From Rhizobium binae (lineage in GTDB: Bacteria > Pseudomonadota > Alphaproteobacteria > Rhizobiales > Rhizobiaceae): a DNA stretch of 64,000 nt. Shown piece by piece: positions 11,037 to 20,522 of the stretch (positions are counted from its first letter, which is position 1; every line of letters starts with the position of its first letter). The notes beneath the pieces were generated by a model, which was not told where the DNA came from, did not search any database, and saw nothing but the letters and a program-made list of their open reading frames with translations. The translations under genes and the position numbers were made by a program. Location of the stretch: NCBI RefSeq assembly GCF_017357225.1, contig NZ_CP071604.1, positions 2,607,001 through 2,671,000 on the forward strand. The letters are read 5' to 3'.

Positions 11037-11934
11037 GCTTGCGCCCTCCTCCGAATTCCAGATAGGCCCACGGAACGATGATGATCGCGACCGTGACCAG
11101 CATCATCGTCGAGGCGGCAAAGCCCTGACCCAGGTTCTGCGCCTGGAACATGTAGTCGTAGACGTATTTCGCCGGTACTTCCGACGAGATGCCAGGCCCC
11201 CCCGACGTTTGCGCCACGACCAGGTCGTAGACCTTGACGATGCCGGAGGCGATGATGACGATCGTGGTGATGAATACGGGCCGCATCATCGGAATGACGA
11301 CGAGCAGGTAGGTCTTCCACATCGGGATGCCGTCGACGCGGGCCGCTTTCCAGATATCCTCGTCTATGCCGCGCAGACCGGCAAGCATCAGGCACATGAC
11401 GAGGCCCGTTCCCTGCCAAAGCGCCGCGATCAGAATCCCGTAGATGACGATTTCGGGCGTATAGAGCGGATTGAAGGTGAAGCTTGTCCAGCCGAGCGAA
11501 CGCACTACCGACTGGACGCCGAAATCCGGGTTTAGAACCCACTGCCAGACGAGACCGGTCACGATGAAGGACAGCGCGAAGGGGTAGAGAAAGATGGTGC
11601 GAAAAGTGTTTTCGAAGCGGATCTTCTGATCCATGAGTGCGGCGAGCACAAATCCGATGACCAGGCTGAAGATTAGCGAGAGGACGCCGTAGAGCGCCAG
11701 ATTTTCGATTGCAGTAACCCAGCGGGGTGCCGCCCAGAGACGGTGATACTGGTCAAAGCCGACGAAGCTCAACCGCGGGAGGAGCTTGGAATTGGTGAAG
11801 GAATAAAAGACCGTCCAGAACGTGCCGCCGACAAAGATCACCAGCGCTGTCAGGATCATCGGGATGGAAGCAATCTTGGCATTCAGATTGCGCAGTAGCT
11901 TGATTGGCCGGCCTGCTTGCGCTTGACCCGTCAT
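11029..11934 (-). CDS. Carbohydrate ABC importer permease, MalF type
   Basis: About 301 residues with six hydrophobic segments and the EAA loop DEDIWKAARVDGIPMWKTYLLVVIP. I start at the ATG 11932-11934 (MTGQAQAG), because AGGAG lies at a good distance upstream of it; the in-frame ATG at 11949 would place that site inside the gene. It is the partner of the following MalG-type permease. It lies between the binding protein gene and that permease in the usual GtsA-B-C-D order. Confidence 0.92.
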   Translation of the reverse strand: MTGQAQAGRPIKLLRNLNAKIASIPMILTALVIFVGGTFWTVFYSFTNSKLLPRLSFVGFDQYHRLWAAPRWVTAIENLALYGVLSLIFSLVIGFVLAALMDQKIRFENTFRTIFLYPFALSFIVTGLVWQWVLNPDFGVQSVVRSLGWTSFTFNPLYTPEIVIYGILIAALWQGTGLVMCLMLAGLRGIDEDIWKAARVDGIPMWKTYLLVVIPMMRPVFITTIVIIASGIVKVYDLVVAQTSGGPGISSEVPAKYVYDYMFQAQNLGQGFAASTMMLVTVAIIIVPWAYLEFGGGRKRG

Positions 11935-12080
11935 GAAACTTCTCCTCATCGCAGCTGCGGCCGGTAACGGCCGCTCTATCCCCGCCCGCGGGATCCGCCG
12001 GAAGGGCCGGCAAGACCATCCAAACTTGCGGGAGGATCCGGCTCCGGGGAGCCGGATCGCAAGGGCAGTGAACCTGTCGA

Positions 12081-13313
12081 TCAGTCAGCCGAAGCGATGA
12101 TCTCGGCGAAACGCTTCTGAGCGTCTTCCGGCGTCATCGACGGGTTGGCGAAGAATTCGGAGAAGAGATCTTCCTTCTGCTTCTGGCTGTCGGCCGAAAG
12201 CAGCTGGTCGGTGCCCTGAATCACATTGCCCTTCGCCAGGATGTCGAGACCCTTCTTCATGCAGTCGTTGGCGGCGGCAAGATCGACGTCGCCGCGAACC
12301 GGCAGCGAGCCCTTCTTCAGGTTGAAGGCAACCTGGGTCTTGGGATCGAGCAGGGTTTTTGCGAGCACGGCCTGTGCCTTGGACTTTTCCTCATCCTTCA
12401 GCAGCGGGAAATAGAAGGCGTCACCGCCCGTCGAGATGATCTCGTTGACGCCGAGACCTGGCAGGCAGGTATAGTCGGTGCCGGCCTTCTGACCGGCGAG
12501 CGCGAATTCGCCCTGCGCCCAGTCTCCCATGATCTGACCGCCGGCCTTGCCCGTGATGACGAGGTTGGTCGCCTGGTTCCAATCCTGGACGTTGCTGCCC
12601 TTGGACATGCGGCGGGCGTCATCGGCAGCCTTGAAGACCTTGGCGATCTCGGGTCCAGCGGCGACCTCCGCATCCTTGTCCTTGAAGACCTTGTTGAACA
12701 CGTCTTTGCCAGCGACCGCGACCATCAGCACGTCGAAGGCGCCTGTCGCCTGCCATGGCTGACCGCCGACGGCGAGCGGAATGATGCCGGCCTTTTCGAG
12801 AGCCGGAGCGGCAGCGACGAATTCGTCCCAATTCTTCGGAACTTCGACGCCGGCCTTCTTGAAGGCGGCGTTCGAAAGCCACAACCACTGCCAGGAGTGG
12901 ATGTTGACCGGAGCGCAGTAGATCTTGCCATCGATCGTGCAGGAATCGAGCAGGCTTGACGGACGAATAATGTCCTTCCAATGCTCCGCGGTCGCGACAT
13001 CGGTCAGGTCGCGCATCAGGCCAGCCTGAACCAGTTCCTCGGCCTGGCGGCCATGGTTGAACTGGGTGGCGCCCATCGGGTCGCCGCCGGTGATACGGCT
13101 GATCATGATCGGGCGCGCCGTGCCGCCAGAACCAGCAATGGCACCGTCGACCCAGTGGTTGCCGGTGGCGTCAAACGCTTTTGCCAGCTCGGCGACAGCA
13201 GCGGACTCACCGCCGGACGTCCACCAATGGGTGACTTCGAGATCTGTGGCGCCGGCGCTGATCGGAAGCGCAGCGGAAGCGGCAAGCATGGCCGCCATCA
13301 TACGAATTTTCAT
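12081..13313 (-). CDS. Sugar-binding protein of ABC importer (GtsA-like, family 1)
   Basis: A 410-residue periplasmic protein. A Sec signal peptide covers about residues 1-22 (MKIRMMAAMLAASAALPISAGA, cleavage after AGA). The mature start DLEVTHWWTSGGES is characteristic of the glucose/mannose GtsA-like group, and HSWQWLWLSNAAF is an aromatic-rich binding segment. It is the first gene of the minus-strand locus, as expected for the most highly expressed importer component. A palindrome with LacI-family spacing lies about 45-52 bases ahead of the start codon. Confidence 0.92.
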   Translation of the reverse strand: MKIRMMAAMLAASAALPISAGATDLEVTHWWTSGGESAAVAELAKAFDATGNHWVDGAIAGSGGTARPIMISRITGGDPMGATQFNHGRQAEELVQAGLMRDLTDVATAEHWKDIIRPSSLLDSCTIDGKIYCAPVNIHSWQWLWLSNAAFKKAGVEVPKNWDEFVAAAPALEKAGIIPLAVGGQPWQATGAFDVLMVAVAGKDVFNKVFKDKDAEVAAGPEIAKVFKAADDARRMSKGSNVQDWNQATNLVITGKAGGQIMGDWAQGEFALAGQKAGTDYTCLPGLGVNEIISTGGDAFYFPLLKDEEKSKAQAVLAKTLLDPKTQVAFNLKKGSLPVRGDVDLAAANDCMKKGLDILAKGNVIQGTDQLLSADSQKQKEDLFSEFFANPSMTPEDAQKRFAEIIASAD

Positions 13314-13357
13314 GAGTTCTCCTCCCTCACTGAAACGTTGCCGGAAAAACTTAGATC

Positions 13358-13365
13358 AATCGATT
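13358..13365. promoter_or_regulatory. Candidate LacI-family operator upstream of the sugar importer
   Basis: AATCGATT matches the AANCGNTT core of LacI-family operators and lies in an extended context (GATCAATCGATTTG) 45-52 bases before the binding protein start. A second CG-centred dyad, CTGTATCGTTACAG, is at 13651-13664. Both lie between the importer and the divergent LacI-type gene, so either could be the operator. Confidence 0.4.
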
Positions 13366-13650
13366 TGCCCACGCAACTGCCCGCCCGTAAATTTTTCTTT
13401 AAAGATCCAGATTGCTACTTCTGACTGTTTCAGAAGACCTCCACACACTCGCTGAATCGGCAGCCAGGCCGACTTCTTCGCGTGCGCGGCTTCCGATTAC
13501 CATATTAAAACATCACGATAATTTTCAAATTCGAGTTTCGAGCCGCGCACTAGCTTTTTCGCAGCTGCAGAAAAATTCTGGAAGAATGACCGATTCAACC
13601 TATGCGAATAATGTTGCGACGCACACAAGAAAAATCACTCGACATTTCTA

Positions 13651-13664
13651 CTGTATCGTTACAG
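13651..13664. promoter_or_regulatory. CG-centred dyad upstream of lacI-type gene
   Basis: CTGTATCGTTACAG is a near-perfect dyad centred on CG, about 103 bases before the regulator start. The rest of the 453-base divergent region is AT-rich and shows no coding sequence. Confidence 0.35.
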
Positions 13665-13766
13665 ATTGAACTCCTCAAGGAGGCGCGATTTTGGCAGGCG
13701 GCGGGCTTACGGCGCCTGAAAAAGCCTCTATAAGCGAGACCAATTCGCGCAAGGCGGCCTATAGGG

Positions 13767-14810
13767 ATGGAAAACAAGGGAAATTTCGGACAGGCGACAT
13801 CGACGGCGGTGACGCGGGAGCGCCCGACATTGAAGACGATCGCTTTCATGACCGGTCTCGGCGTGACGACGGTATCGCGTGCGCTGAAGGATGCGCCCGA
13901 TATCGGTGCCGAAACCAAGGAGCGGGTGCGCATGGTCGCCCGCCAGCTCGGTTACCAGCCGAACCGGGCGGGCGTGCGCCTGCGCACCGGCAAGACCAAC
14001 GTCATCGCTCTCGTTCTCAGCATTGATGAAGAGATCATGGGCTTCTCGAGCCAGATGGTCTTCGGCATATCGGAAGTGCTGTCCGGCACGCCCTATCATA
14101 TCGTCGTGACACCGCATTCCCATAGCAAGGACCCGATGCTGCCGGTGCGCTATATCCTCGAGACCGGCTCGGCCGACGGCGTCATCATCTCCCGCATCGA
14201 ACCGGACGATCCGCGCGTGCGGCTCTTGTCCGAGCGCGGCATGCCCTTTGCGACACACGGGCGCACCGATGCAGGTCTCATCCACCCCTTCCACGATTTC
14301 GACAACGAGGCCTTTGCCCATCAGGCGGTGGAACGGCTTGTCAAACGAGGCCGGCGCCGCATCGCCCTGCTGCAGCCGCCGAGCAAGCTCACCTATTACG
14401 CCCATATCCGCATCGGCTTTCAGACCGGCCTGCACGACTACGGCGCCGAGGAGGTGCCGTTGCGCGTCAATACCGACGCACCGCTTGCCGATATCCGCGA
14501 CATCGTCGAGGTGATGATGCGCTCGGCCAATGCACCTGACGGCATCGTCTGCTCGGCCGGCAGCGCCGCGATCGCCGTCAATGCCGGCATCGAGGCCGCC
14601 GGCAAGGCACTCGGCCGCGATCTCGACATGGTTTCCAAGCAGTCGGTGCCGATCCTCAACTGGATCCGCCCCGAAATCATCACCGCCCAGGAGGACGTGC
14701 GCCAGGCCGGCCGCGAAATGGCCAAGGCCGTCATCGCCCGCATCGACGGCGTCGAACCGGAACTGCTGCAGAGCATCAGCCAGCCGATCTGGCCGGAAAG
14801 CGGCAGATAG
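13767..14810 (+). CDS. LacI family transcriptional regulator
   Basis: A 347-residue regulator. The N-terminal HTH and hinge read [34 protein letters not shown] (given in parts: [20 protein letters not shown], then [14 protein letters not shown]), followed by a periplasmic-binding-protein-like sensor domain. It diverges from the sugar importer operon, the usual place for its local repressor or activator, so the ligand is probably the transported sugar or a product of it. The ATG start gives a 17-residue tail before the HTH; a GTG at 13809 would remove most of it but has a poorer ribosome binding site. Confidence 0.92.
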   Translation: MENKGNFGQATSTAVTRERPTLKTIAFMTGLGVTTVSRALKDAPDIGAETKERVRMVARQLGYQPNRAGVRLRTGKTNVIALVLSIDEEIMGFSSQMVFGISEVLSGTPYHIVVTPHSHSKDPMLPVRYILETGSADGVIISRIEPDDPRVRLLSERGMPFATHGRTDAGLIHPFHDFDNEAFAHQAVERLVKRGRRRIALLQPPSKLTYYAHIRIGFQTGLHDYGAEEVPLRVNTDAPLADIRDIVEVMMRSANAPDGIVCSAGSAAIAVNAGIEAAGKALGRDLDMVSKQSVPILNWIRPEIITAQEDVRQAGREMAKAVIARIDGVEPELLQSISQPIWPESGR

Positions 14811-15023
14811 ACGGGTCAGTCGGGGAAGATACGCAGCGCTCCCCCTTACATGGATCGAGCACTGGCGGCCCGCCGTCTCCTCCTTTGGTTTCGTCGGGAG
14901 CACTAGCCTCTCTCCATCATTGGCAAAACTCACGCCATCGCCTCGGGCCGAGAGTGCGAAATCGGAAGGAATTCAGGGTCCGTATCAGGAAGATCGATCA
15001 GCCACCGATCTCCTGATGGAAAA

Positions 15024-15731
15024 ATGAACCCTAATCCGGGGATTGGCTGCGGGCATCGGCTCGAAAAAGCCAATATCTCCCGTCATTTCACGGCAAGTGA
15101 CGGGGATTTCGACAGGATGCAGCAGAGCGGCGTGCCCTATTTCAGCCAATGGGAAACACCCGGCATGACGCTGCCGGTGCTTGCCGAGGGCTCGCAAGCC
15201 CTGCTCAGCGATCCGCTCTGGCACCATTCGGGAGCCTCGACCATTGAGGAATATGCGCGCTGGGCGGTGAATGTCTGCGGCATGGCCTGCCTGAAGATGA
15301 TCCTCGCTGCGCGCGGTGAGATCCACCCCACCCTCGAACTCGCCCGCGCCTGCACGGTTTACGGCGGCTATGTCGTCAACGAGATCGACGCTCCGATCAA
15401 GGGGCTGATCTACGCGCCCTTCGTCCGCTTTGTGAGCGAATGTTTCGGGCTCGGCGCCGAAACGATGACCAACGTCGAGACGTCAGCCATTCCGGAACTT
15501 CTGTCGAAACGCCGCTTCTTCATCGCCTCGGTGCATTCCGCCATCCGCTGGCCGGAGCGCGAGCCGCCGGCAAAGGGCGGCCATCTCGTGCTGGTGACAT
15601 CAGCCTCGCATGAGACGATCCGCTTCCACAATCCGTCCGGCCATGACGCGGCAAGCCAGGCCGATGTCAGGCTGCCGCTTGCCGTCTTCGACCGCTTTTT
15701 CGCCAATCGCGGCATATCGGTCGAGGCTTGA
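15024..15731 (+). CDS. C39-like cysteine peptidase-fold protein
   Basis: A 235-residue protein with no signal peptide. VCGMACLKMIL (Cys85) matches the catalytic-Cys motif of C39-like peptidases, GGHLVLV (His187) the catalytic His, and FHNPSGH stands where the third residue usually occurs as an Asp. The overall fold call is therefore papain-like C39_2. The function is unknown. It ends 34 bases before the D-Ala-D-Ala ligase gene on the same strand, suggesting an operon and possibly a peptidoglycan or small-peptide role. The ATG at 15024 has a weak ribosome site; the ATG at 15117 (MQQSGVPYFSQ) is a plausible alternative. Confidence 0.7.
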   Translation: MNPNPGIGCGHRLEKANISRHFTASDGDFDRMQQSGVPYFSQWETPGMTLPVLAEGSQALLSDPLWHHSGASTIEEYARWAVNVCGMACLKMILAARGEIHPTLELARACTVYGGYVVNEIDAPIKGLIYAPFVRFVSECFGLGAETMTNVETSAIPELLSKRRFFIASVHSAIRWPEREPPAKGGHLVLVTSASHETIRFHNPSGHDAASQADVRLPLAVFDRFFANRGISVEA

Positions 15732-15765
15732 CCCTTTTCAACACCAGATCACTCCGGAGGCTTTC

Positions 15766-16842
15766 ATGACCCCTTTCTCAAACAGGCTGCGCATCGCCGT
15801 GCTCTTCGGCGGCCGCTCGGCCGAACATGAGGTTTCCATCCTTTCGGCGACCAATGTCATGGGCGCGCTGGCGCCCGACAAATACGACGCCATTCCCATT
15901 TTCATCACCCGCGAGGGACAGTGGCTGCTCAGCAGCTTCGTGGACGGCGCCTTGGCGACACCATCATCCGGCACGGAAATCTGCCTCATGCCGGGCGGAC
16001 GGGGACGGCTGATGGCGATCCCTGCCCATGGGACGCCGTATGATTTTCCAGGAATCGACATCCTGTTCCCCGTGCTGCACGGCCCGCACGGCGAGGACGG
16101 ATCGGTGCAGGGTCTGGCGGAGGTCGCCCGCGTGCCGCTCGCCGGCTGCGGCATCCTCGGCTCGGCCGCCGCACTCGACAAGGATATCGCCAAGCGCCTG
16201 CTGCGGGCAGCAGGCCTGCCGGTGGCGCGCGCCGTGACCATCCATGAGTGGGCTTCCCCTTCGCTTTCCGAGCTCGAAGGCGAACTCGGCCTGCCGCTCT
16301 TCATCAAGCCGGCGCGACAGGGATCGTCGGTCGGCGTCGCCAAGGTCCATGCCAGCCAGGAATTCGCCGCAGCGCTCGAGCAGGCCTTCCGCCATGACCG
16401 CACCCTGCTTGCCGAGGAATTCGTTGCCGGCCGCGAGATCGAATTCAGCGTGCTGGAGGATGCGGCAGGAGAACTCTTCGTCTCCAGGCCGGGCGAGATC
16501 GTGCCGGCGGAAAGCCATGGCTTCTACAATTACAACGCCAAATATATCGACGAGAACGGCGCCGCGCTGAAAGTCCCGGCCGACCTGCCGGCGGAGATCG
16601 AGGCCGCCATGCGCGAAATGGCCGCAAGGGCCTTCCGGGCCGTCGGCTGCGACGGCATGGCACGTGTCGATTTCTTCCTGACATCGGACATGCGCTTCGT
16701 CATCAACGAGCTCAACACCATTCCCGGCTTCACTGATATCAGCATGTACTCCAAGGCAATGGCGGCAAGCGGCGTCAGCTATGCCGAGATCATCGACCGC
16801 CTGGTGGCACACGGCATGGCGCGCGCCCGCCGCACGGCCTGA
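15766..16842 (+). CDS. ddlA: D-alanine--D-alanine ligase (ATP-grasp)
   Basis: About 358 residues. IAVLFGGRSAEHEVSILSA is the N-terminal Ddl signature, FPVLHGPHGEDGSVQGLAEVA the substrate loop, PLFIKPARQGSSVGVAK the ATP-grasp lysine loop, and FVINELNTIPGFT the C-terminal metal and ATP site. It makes D-Ala-D-Ala for peptidoglycan. The start ATG has an ideal GGAGG five bases upstream; the frame continues upstream but overlaps the C39-like gene. It is not in a cell-division (dcw) context, so it is probably a second Ddl; the A/B symbol is a guess from this context. Confidence 0.9.
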   Translation: MTPFSNRLRIAVLFGGRSAEHEVSILSATNVMGALAPDKYDAIPIFITREGQWLLSSFVDGALATPSSGTEICLMPGGRGRLMAIPAHGTPYDFPGIDILFPVLHGPHGEDGSVQGLAEVARVPLAGCGILGSAAALDKDIAKRLLRAAGLPVARAVTIHEWASPSLSELEGELGLPLFIKPARQGSSVGVAKVHASQEFAAALEQAFRHDRTLLAEEFVAGREIEFSVLEDAAGELFVSRPGEIVPAESHGFYNYNAKYIDENGAALKVPADLPAEIEAAMREMAARAFRAVGCDGMARVDFFLTSDMRFVINELNTIPGFTDISMYSKAMAASGVSYAEIIDRLVAHGMARARRTA

Positions 16843-16853
16843 GGGCGGAGCGT

Positions 16854-17471
16854 TCAGCGCTTCCTGAAGATACACCACTGGAAAGACTGCCGGCTGCCGC
16901 CAGGCGTCCTATGCTCCTCACGCCAGTCGCGCTCCAACGTGAAGGCGGGCGAGAAATCCGCGGCAAGCGCGGCCGCGTCGTAACGCTGGACCGGCAGGCC
17001 GCTGCACCGTTCCGGCCCGTCCGGCGCGAAAGTCGCGATGATCACGACGCTGCCCGCCGCCGTGCCGGCTTCGAGCGCGTGGCAATAGGCGAGCCGCTGC
17101 TCCGGCTCGGTGAGGAAGTGAAAGACGGCGCGGTCATGCCACACATCGTACCGGCGCTCAGGTCGCCACACGGTGACATCGTCGATCACCCAGGCGATGT
17201 GGGCGGCCTCATCCCCGAGCCGTGCCTTGGCGATATCAAGCGCTGGCGCGGCGATGTCGAGAACGGTGAGATCGGACCACCCGCGTTCGACAAGACGGTC
17301 GACAAGGCTCGATGCGCCACCGCCGACATCGATCAGCGAGGTCGTGACTGCCAACTGCAGCGCGTGGAGCGCTCGCAGGGAAGGCTCAGGCGTCGGCTGA
17401 TACCAGCTGACGCTGTCGGCAGCTTTGGTGCGATAGACTGCTTCCCAATGTTCGCGCTTCGCGTCCGTCAT
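16854..17471 (-). CDS. Class I SAM-dependent methyltransferase
   Basis: About 205 residues. Motif I is LIDVGGGASSLVDRL, followed by LTVLDIAAPALDIAKARL, with WVIDDVTVW and YDVWHDRAVFHFL as post-motifs. The N-terminus REHWEAVYRTKAADSVSWYQ is typical of a widespread family of small methyltransferases of unknown substrate. I start at the ATG 17469-17471 (MTDAKREHW), which has GGGGAT just upstream; a 12-residue longer frame exists. It is convergent with the ddl gene and ends 11 bases from it. Confidence 0.85.
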   Translation of the reverse strand: MTDAKREHWEAVYRTKAADSVSWYQPTPEPSLRALHALQLAVTTSLIDVGGGASSLVDRLVERGWSDLTVLDIAAPALDIAKARLGDEAAHIAWVIDDVTVWRPERRYDVWHDRAVFHFLTEPEQRLAYCHALEAGTAAGSVVIIATFAPDGPERCSGLPVQRYDAAALAADFSPAFTLERDWREEHRTPGGSRQSFQWCIFRKR

Positions 17472-17837
17472 CCGATATCCCCGCCTCTTGCAGCGCCCGA
17501 TCCTCATCGATCAATATAAGGATAGCGACGTCTGCCACCAACCGGCACTTTCTCATTACCTGGCAGCAAGAGATTCGGTGCATCCGCCTCTCATTGTCTT
17601 GGAAGTTGCGAGACAGTTAACCTCATCGACCTGTCTAATGAAGACGACAATCGGCGCGTTGCGACGGTGGAAGCAGGTCTGACGCTCGAGGAATTCGACA
17701 GCGCCTCGCAAACCCAATGAACGTGTTTTGCTTGAACCAGAACATCAGACCGACAGCGGTCGACGAATTCGAATGAGTTCACACACCGCCCGGACTGGCA
17801 AAAGCTGAAGTCGTTCGAAAGCGGACATTGTCCTCAC

Positions 17838-17866
17838 GAAAAAGCCCGGCGCGACGGCCGGGCTTC
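17838..17866 (-). terminator. Rho-independent terminator of gnd
   Basis: A 9-bp stem (AAGCCCGGC at 17842-17850 with GCCGGGCTT at 17857-17865) is followed on the minus strand by a run of five T. It lies 23 bases after the gnd stop. The rest of 17472-17837 shows no supportable gene. Confidence 0.85.
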
Positions 17867-17888
17867 CTCCATGTCTTGTTCGCAAACC

Positions 17889-19319
17889 TCAGAAGGTCGC
17901 CGCACCGCTACCCCAGGGGCCGTGGTGGAAATCCTTGCCGTCCAGGCGGTCGAAGCCGTGGGCGCCGAAGAAGTCGCGCTGGGCCTGAATGAGGTTGGCG
18001 GTGCCCCGGCCCTGGCGGTAGGCGTCGAAATAGGTAAGCGCCGAGGTCAGCGCCGGCACCGGCAAGCCGGCGGAAATGGCTGCAGCGACGACACGGCGCA
18101 GCGCCGGAATCGATTCCTTGACCATATCCGAGAAGGCGGGCGTGACGATCAGGTTCGCAGCATCGGGAGCCTTGGTGAAAGCCGAGGTGATCTCATCGAG
18201 GAACTGCGAGCGGATGATGCAGCCGGCACGCCAGATCCTGGCAATGGTCGGCATCGGCAGCGACCAGTTGAACTCGCGCGAGGCTTCTGCCATCACGGCG
18301 AAGCCCTGCGCATAGGCGCCGATCTTGGCGGCAAATAGCGCCAGCTCCAGATCCTTGTTGAGCTCGGGACCGTAAGCGATCGGCAAGGAAACCGCCTGCG
18401 TGCCGAAAATCTTTTCCGCGGCTTCGCGCTGCGACTTCATCGAGGAAAGGCTGCGCGCGGCAACCGCGGCTTCGATTGCCGTTGCCGGAATGCCCATGTT
18501 CTGCGCCTCGATGGCCGACCATTTGCCGGTACCCTTCTGGCCGGCCTTGTCGAGGATCATATCGACCATCGGGCCGCCGGAAACCGGATCGGTCGCGGCA
18601 AGCACCTTCTCGGAAATCTCGATCAGATAGGAGTTCAGCCGGCCCTTGTTCCACTCGCCGAAGATGCTGGAGATGTCGGAGGCACTCTTGCCGAGACCGT
18701 CGCGCAGGATTCCGTAGATTTCGGCGATCATCTGCATGTCGGCATATTCGATGCCGTTGTGGATGGTCTTGACGAAATGGCCGGCGCCGTCATTGCCGAG
18801 CCAGGCGACGCAGGGCTCGTCATTGTAGCGGGCGGCAATCGAGGTCAGCACCTTCTCGACGCGCTTCCAGGACTCTTCGGTGCCGCCGACCATGATCGAC
18901 GGGCCGTGACGCGCCCCTTCCTCGCCGCCGGAAACACCCATGCCGATGAAGGTGAGATCGGTATCCTTGAGGCGGTCGAAGCGGGCGACGGTGTCGCGGA
19001 AATTGGCGTTGCCGGCATCGATCATGATATCGCCCTTCGACAGATGCGGGCGTAGCGCCTCCATCTGCTGATCGACGGCATCGCCCGCCTTGATCATGAT
19101 GATGATCGGCCGCGGCGGCCGGATCGCATCGACGAACTCTTCGATGGTCTTGCAGGGAATGATCTGCTTTTTCAGGTCGCCGGCGCTTTCGTAGAATTCG
19201 TCGGTTTTCTCAGGCGTGCGGTTGAACACCGCAATTTTATTGCCTTTCTCCGCGATGTTGAGCGCCAGGTTGGAGCCCATGACCGCAAGGCCGATCAGTC
19301 CGATTTCTGCCTTTTCCAC
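17889..19319 (-). CDS. gnd: 6-phosphogluconate dehydrogenase, decarboxylating
   Basis: About 476 residues, the usual length. The NADP-binding start is IGLIGLAVMGSNLALNIAEKG, the substrate and catalytic site GHFVKTIHNGIEYADMQ (Lys and His/Asn), and GTGKWSAIEA and RDFFGAHGFDR are the C-terminal signatures. It converts 6-phosphogluconate to ribulose 5-phosphate in the oxidative pentose phosphate pathway. I start at a GTG (19317-19319, VEKAEIG) because CGGAGG lies 6 bases upstream; an in-frame ATG seven codons earlier would swallow this site. A terminator follows directly. Confidence 0.95.
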   Translation of the reverse strand: MEKAEIGLIGLAVMGSNLALNIAEKGNKIAVFNRTPEKTDEFYESAGDLKKQIIPCKTIEEFVDAIRPPRPIIIMIKAGDAVDQQMEALRPHLSKGDIMIDAGNANFRDTVARFDRLKDTDLTFIGMGVSGGEEGARHGPSIMVGGTEESWKRVEKVLTSIAARYNDEPCVAWLGNDGAGHFVKTIHNGIEYADMQMIAEIYGILRDGLGKSASDISSIFGEWNKGRLNSYLIEISEKVLAATDPVSGGPMVDMILDKAGQKGTGKWSAIEAQNMGIPATAIEAAVAARSLSSMKSQREAAEKIFGTQAVSLPIAYGPELNKDLELALFAAKIGAYAQGFAVMAEASREFNWSLPMPTIARIWRAGCIIRSQFLDEITSAFTKAPDAANLIVTPAFSDMVKESIPALRRVVAAAISAGLPVPALTSALTYFDAYRQGRGTANLIQAQRDFFGAHGFDRLDGKDFHHGPWGSGAATF

Positions 19320-19495
19320 GACAAACCTCCGATGTGTCATTTGGACCGGTGTTGTGGCACTGTCTTAGTCAAACGGCAAGTCTGCCAAGGGTCTAATCGG
19401 TTCGCAAAAGCCAATGAAATGAAGCTCCCGATGCCGGCTTGTCCGACAAGCTGCCATCTGATCGGCAAGCAGCGATGTGGTGTGACCGGCCCTTG

Positions 19496-19607
19496 GAACA
19501 GGATGATTTTAGGCCGGCTCGGCCTAAAATCTGAATCCTGTTCTAAATTAAAGAGTTAGAGCATGATGTCGCCCGAAAACCGCTCACACTTTTCGGCATC
19601 ATGCTCT
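19496..19607. repeat. Two adjoining palindromic repeats upstream of gnd
   Basis: The first (19496-19542) pairs AACAGGAT...GATTTTAGGCC with GGCCTAAAATC...ATCCTGTT around CGGCTC. The second (19558-19607) pairs GAGCATGATG with CATCATGCTC around a centre with CGAAAA/TTTTCG arms. Both are typical rhizobial dispersed palindromes. Together with the gnd promoter they fill the 343-base gap before the AraC-type gene; no gene is seen there. Confidence 0.75.
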
Positions 19608-19662
19608 CGCTCATCTGTAATACCCCATCTCATGTTATCATGCGTCGTTCGGGAGATATCGC

Positions 19663-20520
19663 GTGGCATCGGAAAAACGAAAAGGTGGAATTCTCCTGGC
19701 GGCTCGCGCCGGCCGCTATCGCGAATATGCACCGCAGCCGGCGTTGCGGCGCCATTTCGGCCTGCTCTGGTCGCACTCGGTTGACGACGGACCGCCGGCA
19801 ACTGTGGCGATCGTTCCGGACGGCTATTGCGATTTGCTCTGGATCGGCGGCCGGCTGGTCGTTGCCGGGCCCGACAGGACGGCGGCCTTTCCCCTTATCC
19901 AACCTGGTACGACCGTCATTGGTGCGCGGTTTGCACCGGGCGCGGCCGCACCCTGGTTGAGAACGTCGCTCTCGTCGCTGATTGGCCGCTCGGTTCGGAT
20001 CAGCGACATCGGGCGGAAGGATACGGCCGATTTTGAGGCGCGGCTGCAGGATTGTCCCGACGTTGCGGATGCGATGGCATTGTTCGCCCGACTGCTCGAA
20101 GAGGCCGCGCGCGAGGAGGAGGAGCCCTCCGCCGACGCCGCGGTGATCTTTGCCGCCGCCGACGGCGGCTGCCCCGCATCCTGCCTGCGCCACCGTTTCG
20201 ATATCAGCGAAAGACAGCTGCGCCGCCGCTGCCACCAGCATTTCGGCTACGGCGCCAAGACGCTGGAACGCATCCGCCGGTTCCAGCGTTTCCTCGATCT
20301 CTGCCGCAGATCGCACGTGATGCCGCTAGTCCACATTGCGCTTGAAGCGGGCTTTGCCGATCAGGCCCACATGACGCGCGAGGTCGGCGAACTCTCATGC
20401 CTGACGCCCGCCGCCATTCTTGGTCAGCTCAACGCGCGGGAAATGCCGGACGACCGTTTTGTTCAAGACGCCTCGGGTCGGTCTGTTACCCTTGCTCGAC
20501 CAATATTAAGGACCTGCTAG
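19663..20520 (+). CDS. AraC family transcriptional regulator
   Basis: A 285-residue protein. The N-terminal domain (PQPALRRHFGLLW, PDGYCDLLWIGGRLVVAGPD) is the DUF6597-like cupin-type sensor common in this branch. The C-terminal double HTH includes FDISERQLRRRCHQHFGYG and HIALEAGFADQAHMTREV. It starts two genes, SRPBCC and VOC, packed 2 and 0 bases behind it, which is the standard set for small-molecule detoxification or carotenoid-type reactions. It probably controls its own operon. Confidence 0.85.
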   Translation: MASEKRKGGILLAARAGRYREYAPQPALRRHFGLLWSHSVDDGPPATVAIVPDGYCDLLWIGGRLVVAGPDRTAAFPLIQPGTTVIGARFAPGAAAPWLRTSLSSLIGRSVRISDIGRKDTADFEARLQDCPDVADAMALFARLLEEAAREEEEPSADAAVIFAAADGGCPASCLRHRFDISERQLRRRCHQHFGYGAKTLERIRRFQRFLDLCRRSHVMPLVHIALEAGFADQAHMTREVGELSCLTPAAILGQLNAREMPDDRFVQDASGRSVTLARPILRTC

Positions 20521-20522
20521 CC

